64,000 nt of DNA from Cricetomys ansorgei (lineage: Eukaryota > Chordata > Mammalia > Rodentia > Nesomyidae). The notes beneath the pieces are model-generated. The model saw only the letters and a program-made list of their open reading frames with translations. It did not search any database and was not told where the DNA came from. The DNA lies in assembly GCA_026225945.1 (NCBI GenBank), contig JAMJFZ010001133.1, positions 10,537,501 to 10,601,500 of the forward strand, read 5' to 3'. This document shows, in pieces, positions 32,564 to 42,513 of the stretch. The stretch's first letter is position 1; every line of letters begins with the position of its first letter. The position numbers and the translations under genes are program-made.

Positions 32564-32915
32564 TGTCTTAGCCTGCTTTCTGTTGCTGTGATAAAATATT
32601 GACTACAACTCACTTAGGGGAGGAAAGGGTTTACTTGGTTACAAGTTACAGACCATTATGAAGGGAAGTCAGGGCAGGAACCTGGAGGCAGGAACTGAAG
32701 TACGTACCATGAAGGAACGCTGCTTTTTGGCTTGGCTTTCCTGACTTGTTCGATTACACTTCTTATATAGCCCAGGCCCACCTGTCTAGGGATGATGCTG
32801 CTCATAGTGGCCTGGGCCCTCCTACCTCAAATAGCAGTCAGCAGAACACCCAACAGACATGCCCATGGGCCAATCTGCTGGATACAATTCTTTAATTGAG
32901 GTTCCCTCCTCCCAG
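32564..32915 (-). mobile_element. MaLR LTR (5' LTR of the element), truncated
   Basis: Plus-strand reading: 'tgtcttagcctgctttctgttgctgtgataaaa', 'aggaaagggtttacttgg', 'aagtcagggcaggaacctgg', 'tcttatatagcccaggcccacc', 'gtggcctgggccctcc', 'aattgaggttccctcctccc'. This is the reverse complement of a rodent MaLR LTR. Its outermost roughly 30 bp are missing, where a 7SL-derived SINE begins. Confidence 0.7.
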
Positions 32916-32925
32916 GTTTAAACTG

Positions 32926-33038
32926 TTTGTTTAAGACAGGGTCTTGCTGTATCACCCAGGCAGGCCCCAAACTAGAGACTCTCCTGGCTCACCTTTACAT
33001 GTTTTAGGGTTACAGTTGTCCATCACCCTACTCTGATT
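32926..33038 (-). repeat. 7SL-derived SINE (B1/PB1-like)
   Basis: 'ttaagacagggtcttgctgta', 'cacccaggcaggccccaaac', 'tgttttagggttacagttg' in reverse B1 order. Diverged. Confidence 0.6.
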
Positions 33039-33086
33039 AAAGTTGGGAAACCGGAGATCTAGAGAGATCTCATAACACTCTTACAT

Positions 33087-33402
33087 TGGTTTTTCTATTG
33101 TGATAGCATAGGCTAGGCACCCCTAATAAAAGAAATTAAATTTTCTTCCAGTTCTAGAAGGTAGAAACACAAGATAAAAATGCCAACAGGGTTGGCTTGC
33201 AGATGGCTGTGTCTTCTGGTCGTCTTTCTTGTGCCTCTTCCTTTGTTTATCAGGGTGCCAGTCATATTGACTAAGACCCCCCCCCCCATTACCCCATTTG
33301 GTCCTAATTTCCTCCTTCAAGGACCTCTTCCCAAATAGAGTTACAATCTAGAATAGAGTCTCAACATACGACTTCTGAAGCACAAGATACGGACTATAAC
33401 AA
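33087..33402 (-). mobile_element. MLT1-type LTR (ancient MaLR)
   Basis: Reverse complement reads in MLT1 order: 'gttatagtcc' start, 'tttgggaagaggtccttgaagg', 'aaattaggaccaaatgggg', 'cagccatctgcaagcc', 'tctagaactggaagaaaattt' (decayed AATAAA) and an end near 'tatcacaatag'. The solo LTR is interrupted by a C-run at 33277-33287. Confidence 0.65.
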
Positions 33403-33779
33403 TTCCTGAAATCACCATCTTTTCTGTGATGGGCCTGGGGTGTGCACCCTGGTTTTCCTCTCATTTCTTAGAAGCTCACCTATGGTTGTCTGCGGTGTTT
33501 CACAGTGCCACTGTGTCCCTAGAAAACAGCCTTGTGAAATCATCCATGGGAAAGGTAGTGGGCAGGCGTGGAAGCAAAGGCAAGAAGGGGAGCTGTATAA
33601 AGCTGTATAAAGCCAGGGTAGAACTCAGAAGAACTGGCTAAACTGACTAGCAAGGCAGGAAAGGAAATGCAGCCCAAACCTCTTCTTCTGAGCCAATGCC
33701 TACAACACCCCCATGATGCTGGTTTCTCAGTCACAGAAGCAAACTCCTCGGCCCCTGGCTTCTACTAGATGTCATTTAC
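33403..33779. other. Unassigned DNA
   Basis: Contains a short direct duplication 'agctgtataaagc' near 33591-33613. No repeat family or gene recognised. Confidence 0.4.
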
Positions 33780-34290
33780 AGGCAAACTCAGTCACAAGCA
33801 TTTTGTAAAATCATTAGATATTTATAAAATTTAATCTTTTTCCCCATAACCATATCTTGCAACCCAAATTTTTCAAAGCCTTCTATGGAATGTTATAGAG
33901 GCTATAAACACAATTAATAAAGATTTTCTGATTAGTCAGAATATGTCAAATCCAAAAAGCAAGACATGAGTCTCTTTCTTGCAGATAATGCAGCTAAGTA
34001 GCTTGTATTTATAAAGGAAAAGCTTTCAACTATATTGGATTTTCTTTTCTTTTTTTAAGAACAATAATTTACAGTGGCTGCTAGCTGAGAATTGCTAGGT
34101 GCATTTTTTTAAATGAGTATTTGTGTTCTAAAATTCTAATTGGAAATCTTGCATTTTTGCTGTTTATGTATGTGTTTGTTTCGGTACTAAAGGAAGAGTC
34201 AAAGTTCTTTTGTGCATAAAAAAGCCTTTCAATCAAAAGTAAACTAGCATATTGGAACTAAGGCTTTATATAAAGCATCAAGATATGTTC
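33780..34290. promoter_or_regulatory. Candidate AT-rich conserved non-coding element
   Basis: No recognised repeat over about 510 bp. It contains homeodomain-type cores (CAATTAAT near 33911, TCTAATTGG near 34135, ATCATTAG near 33810) and a SOX-like AACAAT near 34061. This composition is typical of developmental non-coding elements. Conservation is not shown here. Confidence 0.35.
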
Positions 34291-34311
34291 AAGTATTTTT
34301 TGTTTTAGGAT

Positions 34312-34400
34312 GTGTAGCATGTGTATGTGCAGGTGTGTGTGTGTGTGCACGCGCACACTCGTGCACACTCCCAAGTGTGTGGGTCTGTGCATGTGTGAAG
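34312..34400 (+). repeat. TG/GCAC-rich microsatellite
   Basis: Alternating purine-pyrimidine tract at the 3' end of a minus-strand B4. Confidence 0.85.
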
Positions 34401-34652
34401 GTCAGAGAACAACACAGGATGCTGTTCCTTCTCAGGCACCATCTATTTTGCTTATGCAGAAGAGACCTTCAGTGGGTCCTGGAGTTTGCCAGTGCAGCTA
34501 GGGAGTTTGCCTGTCTCTGCCTCCCCAGTACTAAGATTACAAACGCATGCCGCCATGGCTGGCTTTTGTGTGGTCCTTTTCTGACTTGGATCCTCATCCT
34601 TGCAGAGCGAACTCTTTACGGAGTGTTTTACTTTATTTCCCCAGTCCCTTGA
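34400..34652 (-). repeat. B4 SINE
   Basis: Plus-strand reading: 'gaaggtcagagaacaacac', 'tttgcctgtctctgcctcc', 'cagtactaagattacaaac', 'catgccgccatggctggc', 'tggatcctcatccttgcag', 'ctttatttccccagtccc' in reverse B4 order. Confidence 0.8.
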
Positions 34653-35051
34653 GTATTGTTTAGAAAAATATGAAAAAACCCAACTTTTTCCTATTTTTCT
34701 ACAACAGACACAGCAGGATTGAAGTACCTTGGGCAAAGACAGAGCCTGCACTGCCTACTGCCTGTCTGTTACTGGGTCACCTTGCTGGGCTATGCAAGAT
34801 GACCAAGCCTTTCCAGCTAGCACAGCTGATGAGGTAAAAATTCTGCTTCAAAACCACATTCCCAGCCTCACTAGAGCAGAAACCACATTTGATTTACAGG
34901 TTCCGATGTCATAGCAGTCTGGAAATGGTTCAAGGGAGAGCGTTTCTCTATTATCCTCCTTGTATAAATACCGTGCGTACTACAGTCTAACACAGTGAGT
35001 CAGTAATCCGTTTTCAAATGGTGGTGCGCTTCATTTAAAAATGTTATTTGG
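34653..35051. other. Unassigned DNA
   Basis: Nothing recognised. Confidence 0.4.
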
Positions 35052-35103
35052 TATGTGTGTGATGTGTGTGTGTGTGTGTGTGTGTGTGATGTGTGTGTGT
35101 GTG
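35052..35103 (+). repeat. (TG)n microsatellite
   Basis: TG tract broken twice by TGATG. It adjoins a minus-strand B3, from whose CA tail it probably arose. Confidence 0.95.
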
Positions 35104-35247
35104 GCAACATGTGAAGCTCAGAGGACAATTATCTCTGTAGAGCCGGCCAGTTCTCTACTTTGACCTCTACACGGGTTCCATGGATCAAATCAGGTCATCA
35201 GTTTCGAGCGGAAAGCACTTTACACACCGAGTCATCTCTCCAGCCCA
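35104..35247 (-). repeat. B3 SINE
   Basis: The reverse complement begins 'gggctggagagatgactcgg' and 'gtgtaaagtgctttccgc', then 'gatgacctgatttgatcc' (B box) and 'gtagaggtcaaagtagag'. Confidence 0.8.
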
Positions 35248-35267
35248 TGGTCCCACGGTGCTGCACT

Positions 35268-35344
35268 TTTTTTTCTTCCCTTTGCTTTCTTTTTCTTTTC
35301 TTTTTTCTTTCCTTCCTTCCTTCCTTTTTCTTTTTCTTTCTTTT
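35268..35344 (+). repeat. T/C-rich tract
   Basis: (TTTC)n/(CCTT)n polypyrimidine, the A-rich tail of the following minus-strand B1 plus expansion. Confidence 0.9.
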
Positions 35345-35467
35345 GGGGTACAGGGTGCTGGCCTGGAACTTGCTATCAAGATCAGGTTGGTCTGGAACTC
35401 ACAGAGCTTCTACTACATCTGCCTCTGCCTCCTGTGTGCTGAGATTAAGGCTAACATGACCCACACC
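35345..35467 (-). repeat. B1 SINE
   Basis: 'gctggcctggaacttgc', 'caggttggtctggaactcac', 'tgcctctgcctcctgtgtg', 'gagattaaggctaac' in reverse B1 order. Confidence 0.8.
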
Positions 35468-36553
35468 CTGCAGTGAGGCATCCCTCCGACCCAGGGTGGT
35501 TCCTGTGACACTAAGCACAGATGGTAATGATGTTTTTAAACAATACCTTAAGTGAAGAGTAGAGGCACTGTGATAAGACACCCCCCCACACACTTATTTA
35601 GCCAACCACAGGGATTTAAAACCACACACATCCATTTTACTGCACATCTTTTAGCAGTCTGTCTGTGGCACCACAGCTCCTCTAAGATTCTCAAAGTCTT
35701 TCTCAGTTTCCTCCCTAAAGTTTCCAAGTAGAAGTAGAAGATCCAGAGTAAGGAAGAAAAGAGAGTTGATAGTGCCACCAGAATCCTCTGCTTAGCTGGA
35801 ATTTGTTCCGGTGTCCTTGTCCTGAAGTCCCTTAACTTAACTGAACGCATGAACACCCTCCATGTAACTAACCTACACCTGAGAAAATCTTGTGTCCTAA
35901 CATGAAACAGATAATGCATGAAACAAAGTCTTTTCCTGGTAGCAGACCCTTTTTGGAAAAAAAACACAAAGAGAAAACACTCACCGCACAGATATAATAA
36001 AATGCTGACCAAAACACCATGGTAACAGATTGAACTAGGGTGGAACTGCAGGTTGCAGGGGAAGCTTGTCACGCACGCTCTCAGCCTGGTATTTCATTCC
36101 CAACCCTCATCAAGTCATGTCTCTCGCTCCATCTACCTTTCAGACAGAAACTAAGAGCACTGTAGGTGTGAAGGCAGCCTGCAGAAGCGCTTGGACCACA
36201 CAGAATGAATACTAAGAATAAACACGAAAGACAGAATTGATGAGCCCCGCCTCTGTCTGGCAAGCCAGTTATCCCCAGTGGGGCATTTTTGAGTTAGATC
36301 ACACTTATTTTTCTTGTTTACAAAGCTTGGTATTAATAAAGAATAATGAACAGTGGCTCGCTGAACTACTTTCATTGACAAATTAATAAGTGAGCACGTA
36401 ACTCTGGGAAATTGTTTGAGGAAAACAAGGAGGCAAAATCCAAAATCCTGTCCCATGGTCTGGTCTATGAGACATCGAAGGAGACGCTGGTCCACGGATG
36501 CTAAAACTATGAGATTTCTGGAGGGCATTTCCCCAGTTGAAAAATATAACAAA
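35468..36553. other. Unassigned DNA
   Basis: Contains the longest non-repetitive frame in the window (174 codons, minus, 35548-36072). It has a Phe/Leu-rich stretch and basic patches but no recognised domain. With no codon bias or splice support visible, I leave it uncalled. Confidence 0.4.
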
Positions 36554-36768
36554 GGGCTAGAGAAATGGCTCGGTGGTTAAGAGCACTGGCTGCTCTCCCA
36601 GAGGACCTGGGTTTGGTTCCCAGCACCCACCCAGCAGCTCAAAACAGTCAGTCACTCCAGATCCAGGGTATGATGCGCCTTCTGGCATCAGCGCCTGCAT
36701 ATGGTGTGCGTGCATGCACTCGGGGACTCCCGAGCACACGCGAAGTAAAAATAACTTTAAAACAGTGT
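36554..36768 (+). repeat. B2 SINE, near full length
   Basis: 'gggctagagaaatggctcgg', 'ttaagagcactggctgctct', 'gacctgggtttggttccc' (B box), 'gatgcgccttctggcatc', 'aagtaaaaataac' tail. It retains both Pol III box regions. Confidence 0.9.
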
Positions 36769-36771
36769 AAC

Positions 36772-36908
36772 GGGCTGGAACGTAGCTCACTCAGTGTTTG
36801 CCCAGCATTCACGGACACTCAGAATCATCGGAAACACAAGTTTGAGGCCAGCCAGGGATGCAGGAGACCCTGGCTCAAAGAAATAAAAACAATCAAACAA
36901 ATGAACAA
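36772..36908 (+). repeat. B4/RSINE1-type SINE
   Basis: 'gggctggaacgtagctcac', 'gtgtttgcccagcattcac', 'aagtttgaggccagccaggg', 'gaccctggctcaaagaa' and an A-rich CAAA tail. It follows the B2 directly. Confidence 0.75.
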
Positions 36909-37466
36909 AACTGAATGTGAGGTGGCTATAATTTTCCAAAGCTCCGACTGGATTTTAAATGATCCACTGTTGTTGATTTTCTACTTCCGTGCTTCTGGGT
37001 GCACTCTGAACTCTTTAGTGAAGAACAGCAACACTGCATGAGGCTACACCATCAGGACAGTCATTCGTAAATGAAGGAGTCTCTTACCATCTTTTTCTTT
37101 TTTTTCCTCCAGAATATTTCTTTGTAAAAGCAAAATTTCTTTTCTTGTTATTTTAAAGGGACCATTTCTGAAACACGTAAACACGTTGGGGGAGGGAGAA
37201 AGCTCAGATTAACTTTCCATTTCCTGTTTTTCTGAAATTCTTTTTCCTTGATTAGACATCCCTTGCTTGGAGCGCAGCACTAGATTGACTGATCCTGCTG
37301 CACAGTCCTGACAGTCCCAGGAATAGTCTGTCCCTTCTAATTGCTCTCTGGCTTCCTCAGCTCCAGTTCTAGGCAATTGATTCTTAGAGCGCATGAGTAA
37401 ATGTCCCTACATGGTTTACACGGGCAGAGGGCTGTGTCCTAGGCCGTAAGTCCTAATTCAGCAGAA
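36909..37466. other. Unassigned DNA
   Basis: T-rich patch near 37092-37107. No repeat or exon recognised. Confidence 0.4.
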
Positions 37467-37609
37467 GTGTGTGTGTGTGTGTGTGTCTGTGTGTGTGTGT
37501 GTGTGTGTGTGTCTGTGTGTGTGTGTGTATGTGTGTGTGTGTCTGTGTGTGTGTCTGTGTGTGTGTCTATGTGTGTGTGTCTGTGTATGTCTGTGTGTGT
37601 GTGTCTGTG

Positions 37610-37646
<37 letters not shown>

Positions 37647-38124
37647 CTGTGTGTGTGTGTATGTGTGTGTGTGTCTGTGTGTGTGTCTGTGTGTGTGTAT
37701 GTGTGTGTGTGTCTGTGTGTGTGTGTCTGTGTGTGTGTATGTGTGTGTGTATGTGTGTGTGTGTATATGTGTGTGTGTGTCTGTCTGTCTGTGTGTGTGT
37801 GTATGTATGTGTGTGTACGTGTGTGTGTGTCTGTGTGTGTGTGTATGTGTGTGTGTGTATGTGTGTGTGTGTCTGTGTGTCTGTGTCTGTGTGTCTCTGT
37901 GTGTGTGTCTATGTGTCTGTGTGTGTGTCTGTGTGTGTGTGTGTCTGTGTGTCTGTGTGTGTGTGTCTGTCTGTGTGTCTGTGTGTGTGTGTGTGTGTAT
38001 GTGTGTGATGTGTGTGTGTCTGTGTGTGTGTCTGTGTGTGTGTGTCTGTGTGTGTGTGTGTCTGTGTGTGTGTGTCTGTGTGTGTGTGTCTGTGTGTGTG
38101 TGTCTGTGTGTGTGTGTGTCTGTC

Positions 38125-38155
<31 letters not shown>

Positions 38156-38187
38156 TTCTGTCTGTGTGTGTGTGTGTGTGTGTGTGT
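37467..38187 (+). repeat. Long interrupted (TG)n array
   Basis: About 720 bp of almost pure TG dinucleotides regularly interrupted by TCTG, TATG and rarer TACG or TGATG units. This gives a higher-order pattern of roughly 8-16 bp. It ends at 'tgtgtgtacacatacac', a small palindromic switch to AC. Frames of up to 290 codons on both strands (Cys/Val or Thr/His repeats) result from the repeat and are not proteins. Confidence 0.97.
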
Positions 38188-38838
38188 ACACATACACATA
38201 GACAAGCAAAGTATAAAAGCCAAGAACTTACTTATGCCACTGTAACCTTAACATTGGTTTCTTTATCCAAAACTAGGAGAGAAAAAAAAGCATTTCCAAG
38301 CACGTCGAAAGTGCTGGGCTTACGTTTTTTTATACTAATTTAGTGAAGTGACCATGTGGCAACAGGAAGCAGGAGCCCACTCTACGTGGCTTCATTGTTT
38401 GATTGTTTTCTCATTTTCCGTGCCGTGGCTGGGGTTTTCGGAACAGGGTCTTCCTCAGTGGTACCAGCTGGCTTCAGCATCACTGTAATTCTCTTGACCC
38501 GACACCCTGCGGGTGGGGACAGTGGGTTCCAGGTGCTGGCCAGTATGCCTGGCTTCACAGCTTTCTGTTTACCCTCTCCTTGATCACTGGTTTACTAATT
38601 GCCTGACTATTTGAAAAGGGCCGGTAACCAATCAACAGCTTGAGAGCAAGCTGGTTCTCTCTGGGGTGGAAGGAGACAAGAGTTAGCAAACACCTGGGGT
38701 TAAACTCTGAAATAAAACTGAAAATTGCTGTCTTCATGGAAACAAGAAAATAAACAGCAGAGAATGTGTGACTAGCACTGCACAGGAGGGGCAGCCTCCA
38801 CAGTGGTATAGAGCACGTGATAAAACACTTCCATCCAT
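38188..38838. other. Unassigned DNA, possibly an old 7SL-derived SINE inside
   Basis: 38425-38565 ('tcggaacagggtcttcctc', 'caggtgctggccagtatgcc') may be a decayed minus-strand B1-like copy. I am not confident. No gene. Confidence 0.3.
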
Positions 38839-38918
38839 GAGCTGCAGAAATGGCTCCATGGTTAAAAGCTCACAGTTCTCTTTAAGAGGACCAGCGTTCA
38901 GCTCCCAGCACCCGTGTT
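38839..38918 (+). repeat. B2 SINE, 5' fragment
   Basis: 'gagctgcagaaatggctcc', 'atggttaaaagctcacag', 'gcgttcagctcccagcaccc'. Ends shortly after the B box. Confidence 0.75.
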
Positions 38919-39033
38919 TGACGGGTTATCATCGTCTCTCTACTTGTTCTGCCTAGCAATTCCTTTTATTTCATGTCTCACAGGCTAGGGAACAGAACCT
39001 GTTTGTCTGTTTGTCAGAAGAAACCCTCTGACA

Positions 39034-39100
39034 AAGAGAGAGAGAGAGGGAGGGAGGGAGGAAGGGAGGGAGGAAGAAAGGAAGGAAGGAAGGAAGAAAG
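39034..39100 (+). repeat. (GA)n/(GGGA)n/(GGAA)n purine tract
   Basis: Homopurine run with a canonical G-quadruplex pattern (five GGG runs) at 39048-39070. A further G-rich block (G6-T-G6-T-G5) follows at 39109-39127. Confidence 0.9.
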
Positions 39101-39127
39101 ATGATAGTGGGGGGTGGGGGGTGGGGG

Positions 39128-39424
39128 AAGAGAAGCTGCTGGGACAGCCACACATGGAAATCAAACCAGAAAAGGAAACGCAAGGCAGCAATCTGAGCTG
39201 GGAAGTTTTTAGAAGACAGATTCACCAGTGCAGGCTTGAATCCCTAGTCGGCAACACGATCAAAGATACGCTGGGCTTAACTTTATAAACCTTCCCCTAG
39301 GCCCCAGCGCTCCCAGGCCAATAGATAGATGGGTCCCTGTTATACGTGGGAGCATAAACACACATGCACATTCACACGCACGTTGTCCCAGGATGTGCCA
39401 CGGTCCATTCCTTGGTATGCCTTC
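39128..39424. other. Unassigned DNA
   Basis: Nothing recognised apart from a short CA-rich patch near 39357-39382. Confidence 0.4.
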
Positions 39425-39640
39425 ACTCCTGCCATCTGCTCAGTCTGGAATTCCCTTTCCTGGTCACCTGACCTTCACATTAGCCACTCATTTTGTTTTA
39501 AATAACCAACTCTATTTGTCATGAGATCCTCTCAGACACTCCACGCCCCCTGATTCGTATTCCTGGGTCTAACACAGTACTTCATGAGCTGGGAAACACT
39601 TTGTCTTTTCAACAAAAGCATGAGTTCCTTAAAGGTAAGG
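39425..39640 (+). repeat. L2 LINE fragment (ancient)
   Basis: 'cagtctggaattccctttcc', 'gagatcctctcagacactcc' match the L2 3' region ('cctggaatgccctt', 'cacctcctcagagaggcc'). Confidence 0.5.
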
Positions 39641-39689
39641 CTCATCCTGCATGCCTCTAAAACTCAATGCACAAAAACCATTATGGCGT

Positions 39690-39812
39690 CCGGATTCAGG
39701 AACACCATTTTTGCATCTTGACTCTGTTTGGTAACAACAGATTAAGATTATTGTGAAGATTTAACAATCTGACTGCCTGACACGTAGTAGGTGCTCAACC
39801 ATTGTCAGAGTC
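39690..39812 (+). repeat. MIR SINE 3' part
   Basis: 'attgtgaagatttaacaatc' and 'tgcctgacacgtagtaggtgctcaacc' are the MIR 3' half. Confidence 0.6.
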
Positions 39813-40244
39813 AACTTTCTTCAAACTGAGAGGACCAGCCACCAACTAATACATGCTCCATGCATGAGGGCTGGATTGTATTTAATTGCAATACTCTAAC
39901 TGATTTGTTACACTCAAACGAGACATGGATAACTCACCTTCTCTTAGTAACTTAAATTGGACTACTGACAGATATGCCAACTGGAAAACGGAGCCACGCT
40001 GTCTGAGGCAAATGACCTTCCAGAAGGTGATCTCCGCCTCACCTGTTCTGCCTGACTCTCACCAAAAGGTCCTCACTACCAAGACCTCTTTTTTAACTCT
40101 ATCATCTCTTTCCCTTAAACATAACGAGAGATAGGACATTCTATATGTTTCTTCTTCTGATCATTGTGTGGTTCTTTGAAAATTATAAAGCTAGTTTTAA
40201 CTTGTTGAAACAAAGGCTCTCACATCACAGCAGAAGTCAGACCT
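39813..40244. other. Unassigned DNA
   Basis: Nothing recognised. A 69-codon frame (39925-40134) has no domain. Confidence 0.4.
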
Positions 40245-40362
40245 TAGCTGGGCGGAGGCGGCGCACGCCTTTAATCCCTGGGAGGCAGAGGCGGGTGGAT
40301 CTCTGTGAGTTCGAGGCCAGCCTGATCTACAGAGTGAGTTCCAGGACAGCCAGAGTTACAAT
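40245..40362 (+). repeat. B1 SINE
   Basis: 'agctgggcggaggcggcgc', 'gcctttaatccctgggagg', 'gcgggtggatctctgtgag', 'ttcgaggccagcctgatc', 'gttccaggacagccagag'. The 'atctctgtgag' form is seen in rat and cricetid B1 rather than typical mouse B1. Confidence 0.9.
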
Positions 40363-41253
40363 AGAGCAACCTTGAGGGTTTCCATTCATGACATTCATTG
40401 ATTTTAAAGGGAGAGAGAAGAGATCAGGGGAAAACGGAGAAGGGGGAGGGGGAGAAATGCCAAAGTAAGGGTGGGTTGGTACAGTAACTGTGCTGGATGC
40501 AGGGAAACCCTTCCCTGGTTGAATACATCTTACATTCTGTGCACCGTGCGGAGCAGAGGTCTATCTGTTACGATGCTACCAGAACTTTACTGGAATTTTC
40601 CTGTAGAGACTCCTTACTAGGGCCAGCTAGCAAGTATTCAGTGGCATGCCCTGACAAAATACTGTAGGTCTGTCCATCTGCACCACTGGCTGCCTAGGCC
40701 TCAGCAAAGACCCAGGAGGGTCTGGAATCCTGGCCTCTTCTGAGCCACCATGTGATCTCATGAGCTCAAGAAGGAAACAGTGAGACATAATCGTAATTAT
40801 GTCTACAGCCACCCACCACCCAGAAACCGCTGTTTTAAATACTCCACTTTCATCTTATTAATAAAAAAAGTAGAAACGGACTTCCTTAGAGTCATCAAGC
40901 AGCGTCTTCAAGGGAAACCTTCTCCTCTGCCAGCCTGCCTTCTCCCCTGGCTGATCCTGTAAACACTGCCGGCAAATTTTCCTCAATGCCTCTAACATGT
41001 TTTCACTTAGCACCAGTCTGATGTATAAGATCTGACAGCCCGGCAGTTACGGGCCACCTGCATCACTGTCGCCATGACAACGGTGAAAGACAATCCACGA
41101 TCCCATACCCTGGTCACACGTTTCAATGCAGCTTGTCTGTCCAAAGCCACTGAGTCTAATGGAAGCGTAATTACCATCTTCCACTCATTGTCAAAATTCC
41201 CACCATATAATGCTCTTCAAAATTATTTTACCCCTCTCACATGGCTGCTTTGC
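40363..41253. other. Unassigned DNA with purine patch
   Basis: Purine-rich patch at 40408-40455, otherwise no repeat recognised. The 117-codon frame (41074-41427) has no domain and runs through an A-run. Confidence 0.4.
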
Positions 41254-41269
41254 AAAAAAAAAAAAAAAA
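41254..41269 (+). repeat. Poly(A) run
   Basis: 16 A, without a recognised SINE upstream. Confidence 0.85.
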
Positions 41270-42354
41270 TGGAAAGAAATCTTGAGTGGAAGGGGAGAAG
41301 GTCGGGAGCAGGAGAAGTCTGTGGCTGGTATAAACGCAGCTGTGTGAACTGCCCCTTAGTAGCTAGGGGACACCCCAGTCAGCGAGAGAGCGCTAAGAAT
41401 GGCCTCAGCCCACTGACACTCCTCTGAAGGTTTAGAAAAATCTGGGTCAGGAAATAAAACAGTAGCCTTTCCCAACACAACGCCTACACAGGGAACACGA
41501 TCCCTCAGGACACCAGGCAGCCGATGTGGAAGTGGTCTGCAGAGGCCGTTCCTATGAGCGCCTTCCCCTCAGACGACTGTCCTACTCTTCACATCCAGTA
41601 TTGCTTATTCTTGATGGTGGTCGCAGCCCTGCTTTCCAGAAAGGTCTCATTCACACTGTCTTAGAAAGTAACCTCTGACCAGCAAACACTTTTGTGGGAA
41701 AACCTTTAGGAGAGAAGTACTTACAGGAAATAGTAATTAATTTTAAAACAACATTAAAAGTCACATGGACTTGCAAAGCAAATTCCAAAGAATAAAATAC
41801 TGGACAAAAGAGCAGAGATAACCCTTAGAGGAACTCCCTTCCAGTAGTGCAGGTGGCTTGGATGTGGTAAGGAAGGGGGGGTTACACCCTTCTCTAGCCT
41901 CATTTTTAAAGAAATAAAGCCAGGCCCATTAGCTACCAAGAAAGTTACACAAAGTTGTTGGTTAACATGAAAATAATCCCAATAAGAAAAAATAAGCAAA
42001 TTCATAGAGTAAAATAAAGACTGATACGCAAAAGGACAAAAAAATCTAACTATAAACAATGAATTCTTAAGTTAGTATTTATGCATCTGTCAGAATATGG
42101 TTGACATGTTTATGGCTACACCAGAAAAACCATAACCACAAAACTCTGAGAACATTACAGTTATGGATTGTCATTACGTAGGCTAAATGTATTAAATGTG
42201 GCGTTACATACCTGTCTTGGGTGGCTAGGGTGGCCCTTTTTGTCTTTCTCTTGGTCATTTTTAGTCTTTTTTTCATCATTATCAGTCTTTGGAGCAGGCA
42301 AGAAAAGATGTTGAGTTGAACCTGAGGTTGAGCCCAACTAGTAGAAAAATTCAA
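41270..42354. other. Unassigned DNA
   Basis: AT-rich from 41700 to 42200. The 101-codon (41754-42059) and 208-codon (42079-42705) minus-strand frames have no domains; the latter runs through the purine tract and a SINE. Confidence 0.4.
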
Positions 42355-42357
42355 TAG

Positions 42358-42513
42358 GTGTGTGTGTGCGTGAGTGAGAGAGCGGGAGAGAGGGAGAGAG
42401 AGAGAGAGAAGGAAGGAGGGAGGGAGGGAAGGAAGAAGGAAAGGAGGGAGAGAGAGAGAGAAGGAGGGAGAGAGGGAAGGAGGGAAGGAGGAAGGGAGGG
42501 AGGGAGGGAGAGA
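42358..42513 (+). repeat. TG then GA/GGGA purine tract
   Basis: Short TG run followed by about 140 bp of nearly pure purine (GAGAGA, GGAAGGA, GGGAGGGA). (GGGA)4 at 42494-42509 is a canonical G-quadruplex motif. Confidence 0.95.

Noticed and set aside
35548..36072. 174-codon minus-strand frame
   Set aside because: Longest frame outside obvious repeats, but it has no recognisable domain, no paralogue I know and no splice or promoter context. A frame this long can occur by chance in 64 kb on two strands.
37467..38187. CRISPR-like or coding tandem array
   Set aside because: There are no spacers and no conserved repeat-spacer length; units are simple dinucleotide variants.
37439..38343. Open frames of up to 290 codons on both strands
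   Set aside because: They are read through a TG/CA array and encode only Cys-Val or Thr-His type repeats. Openness follows from the dinucleotide repeat, not from selection.
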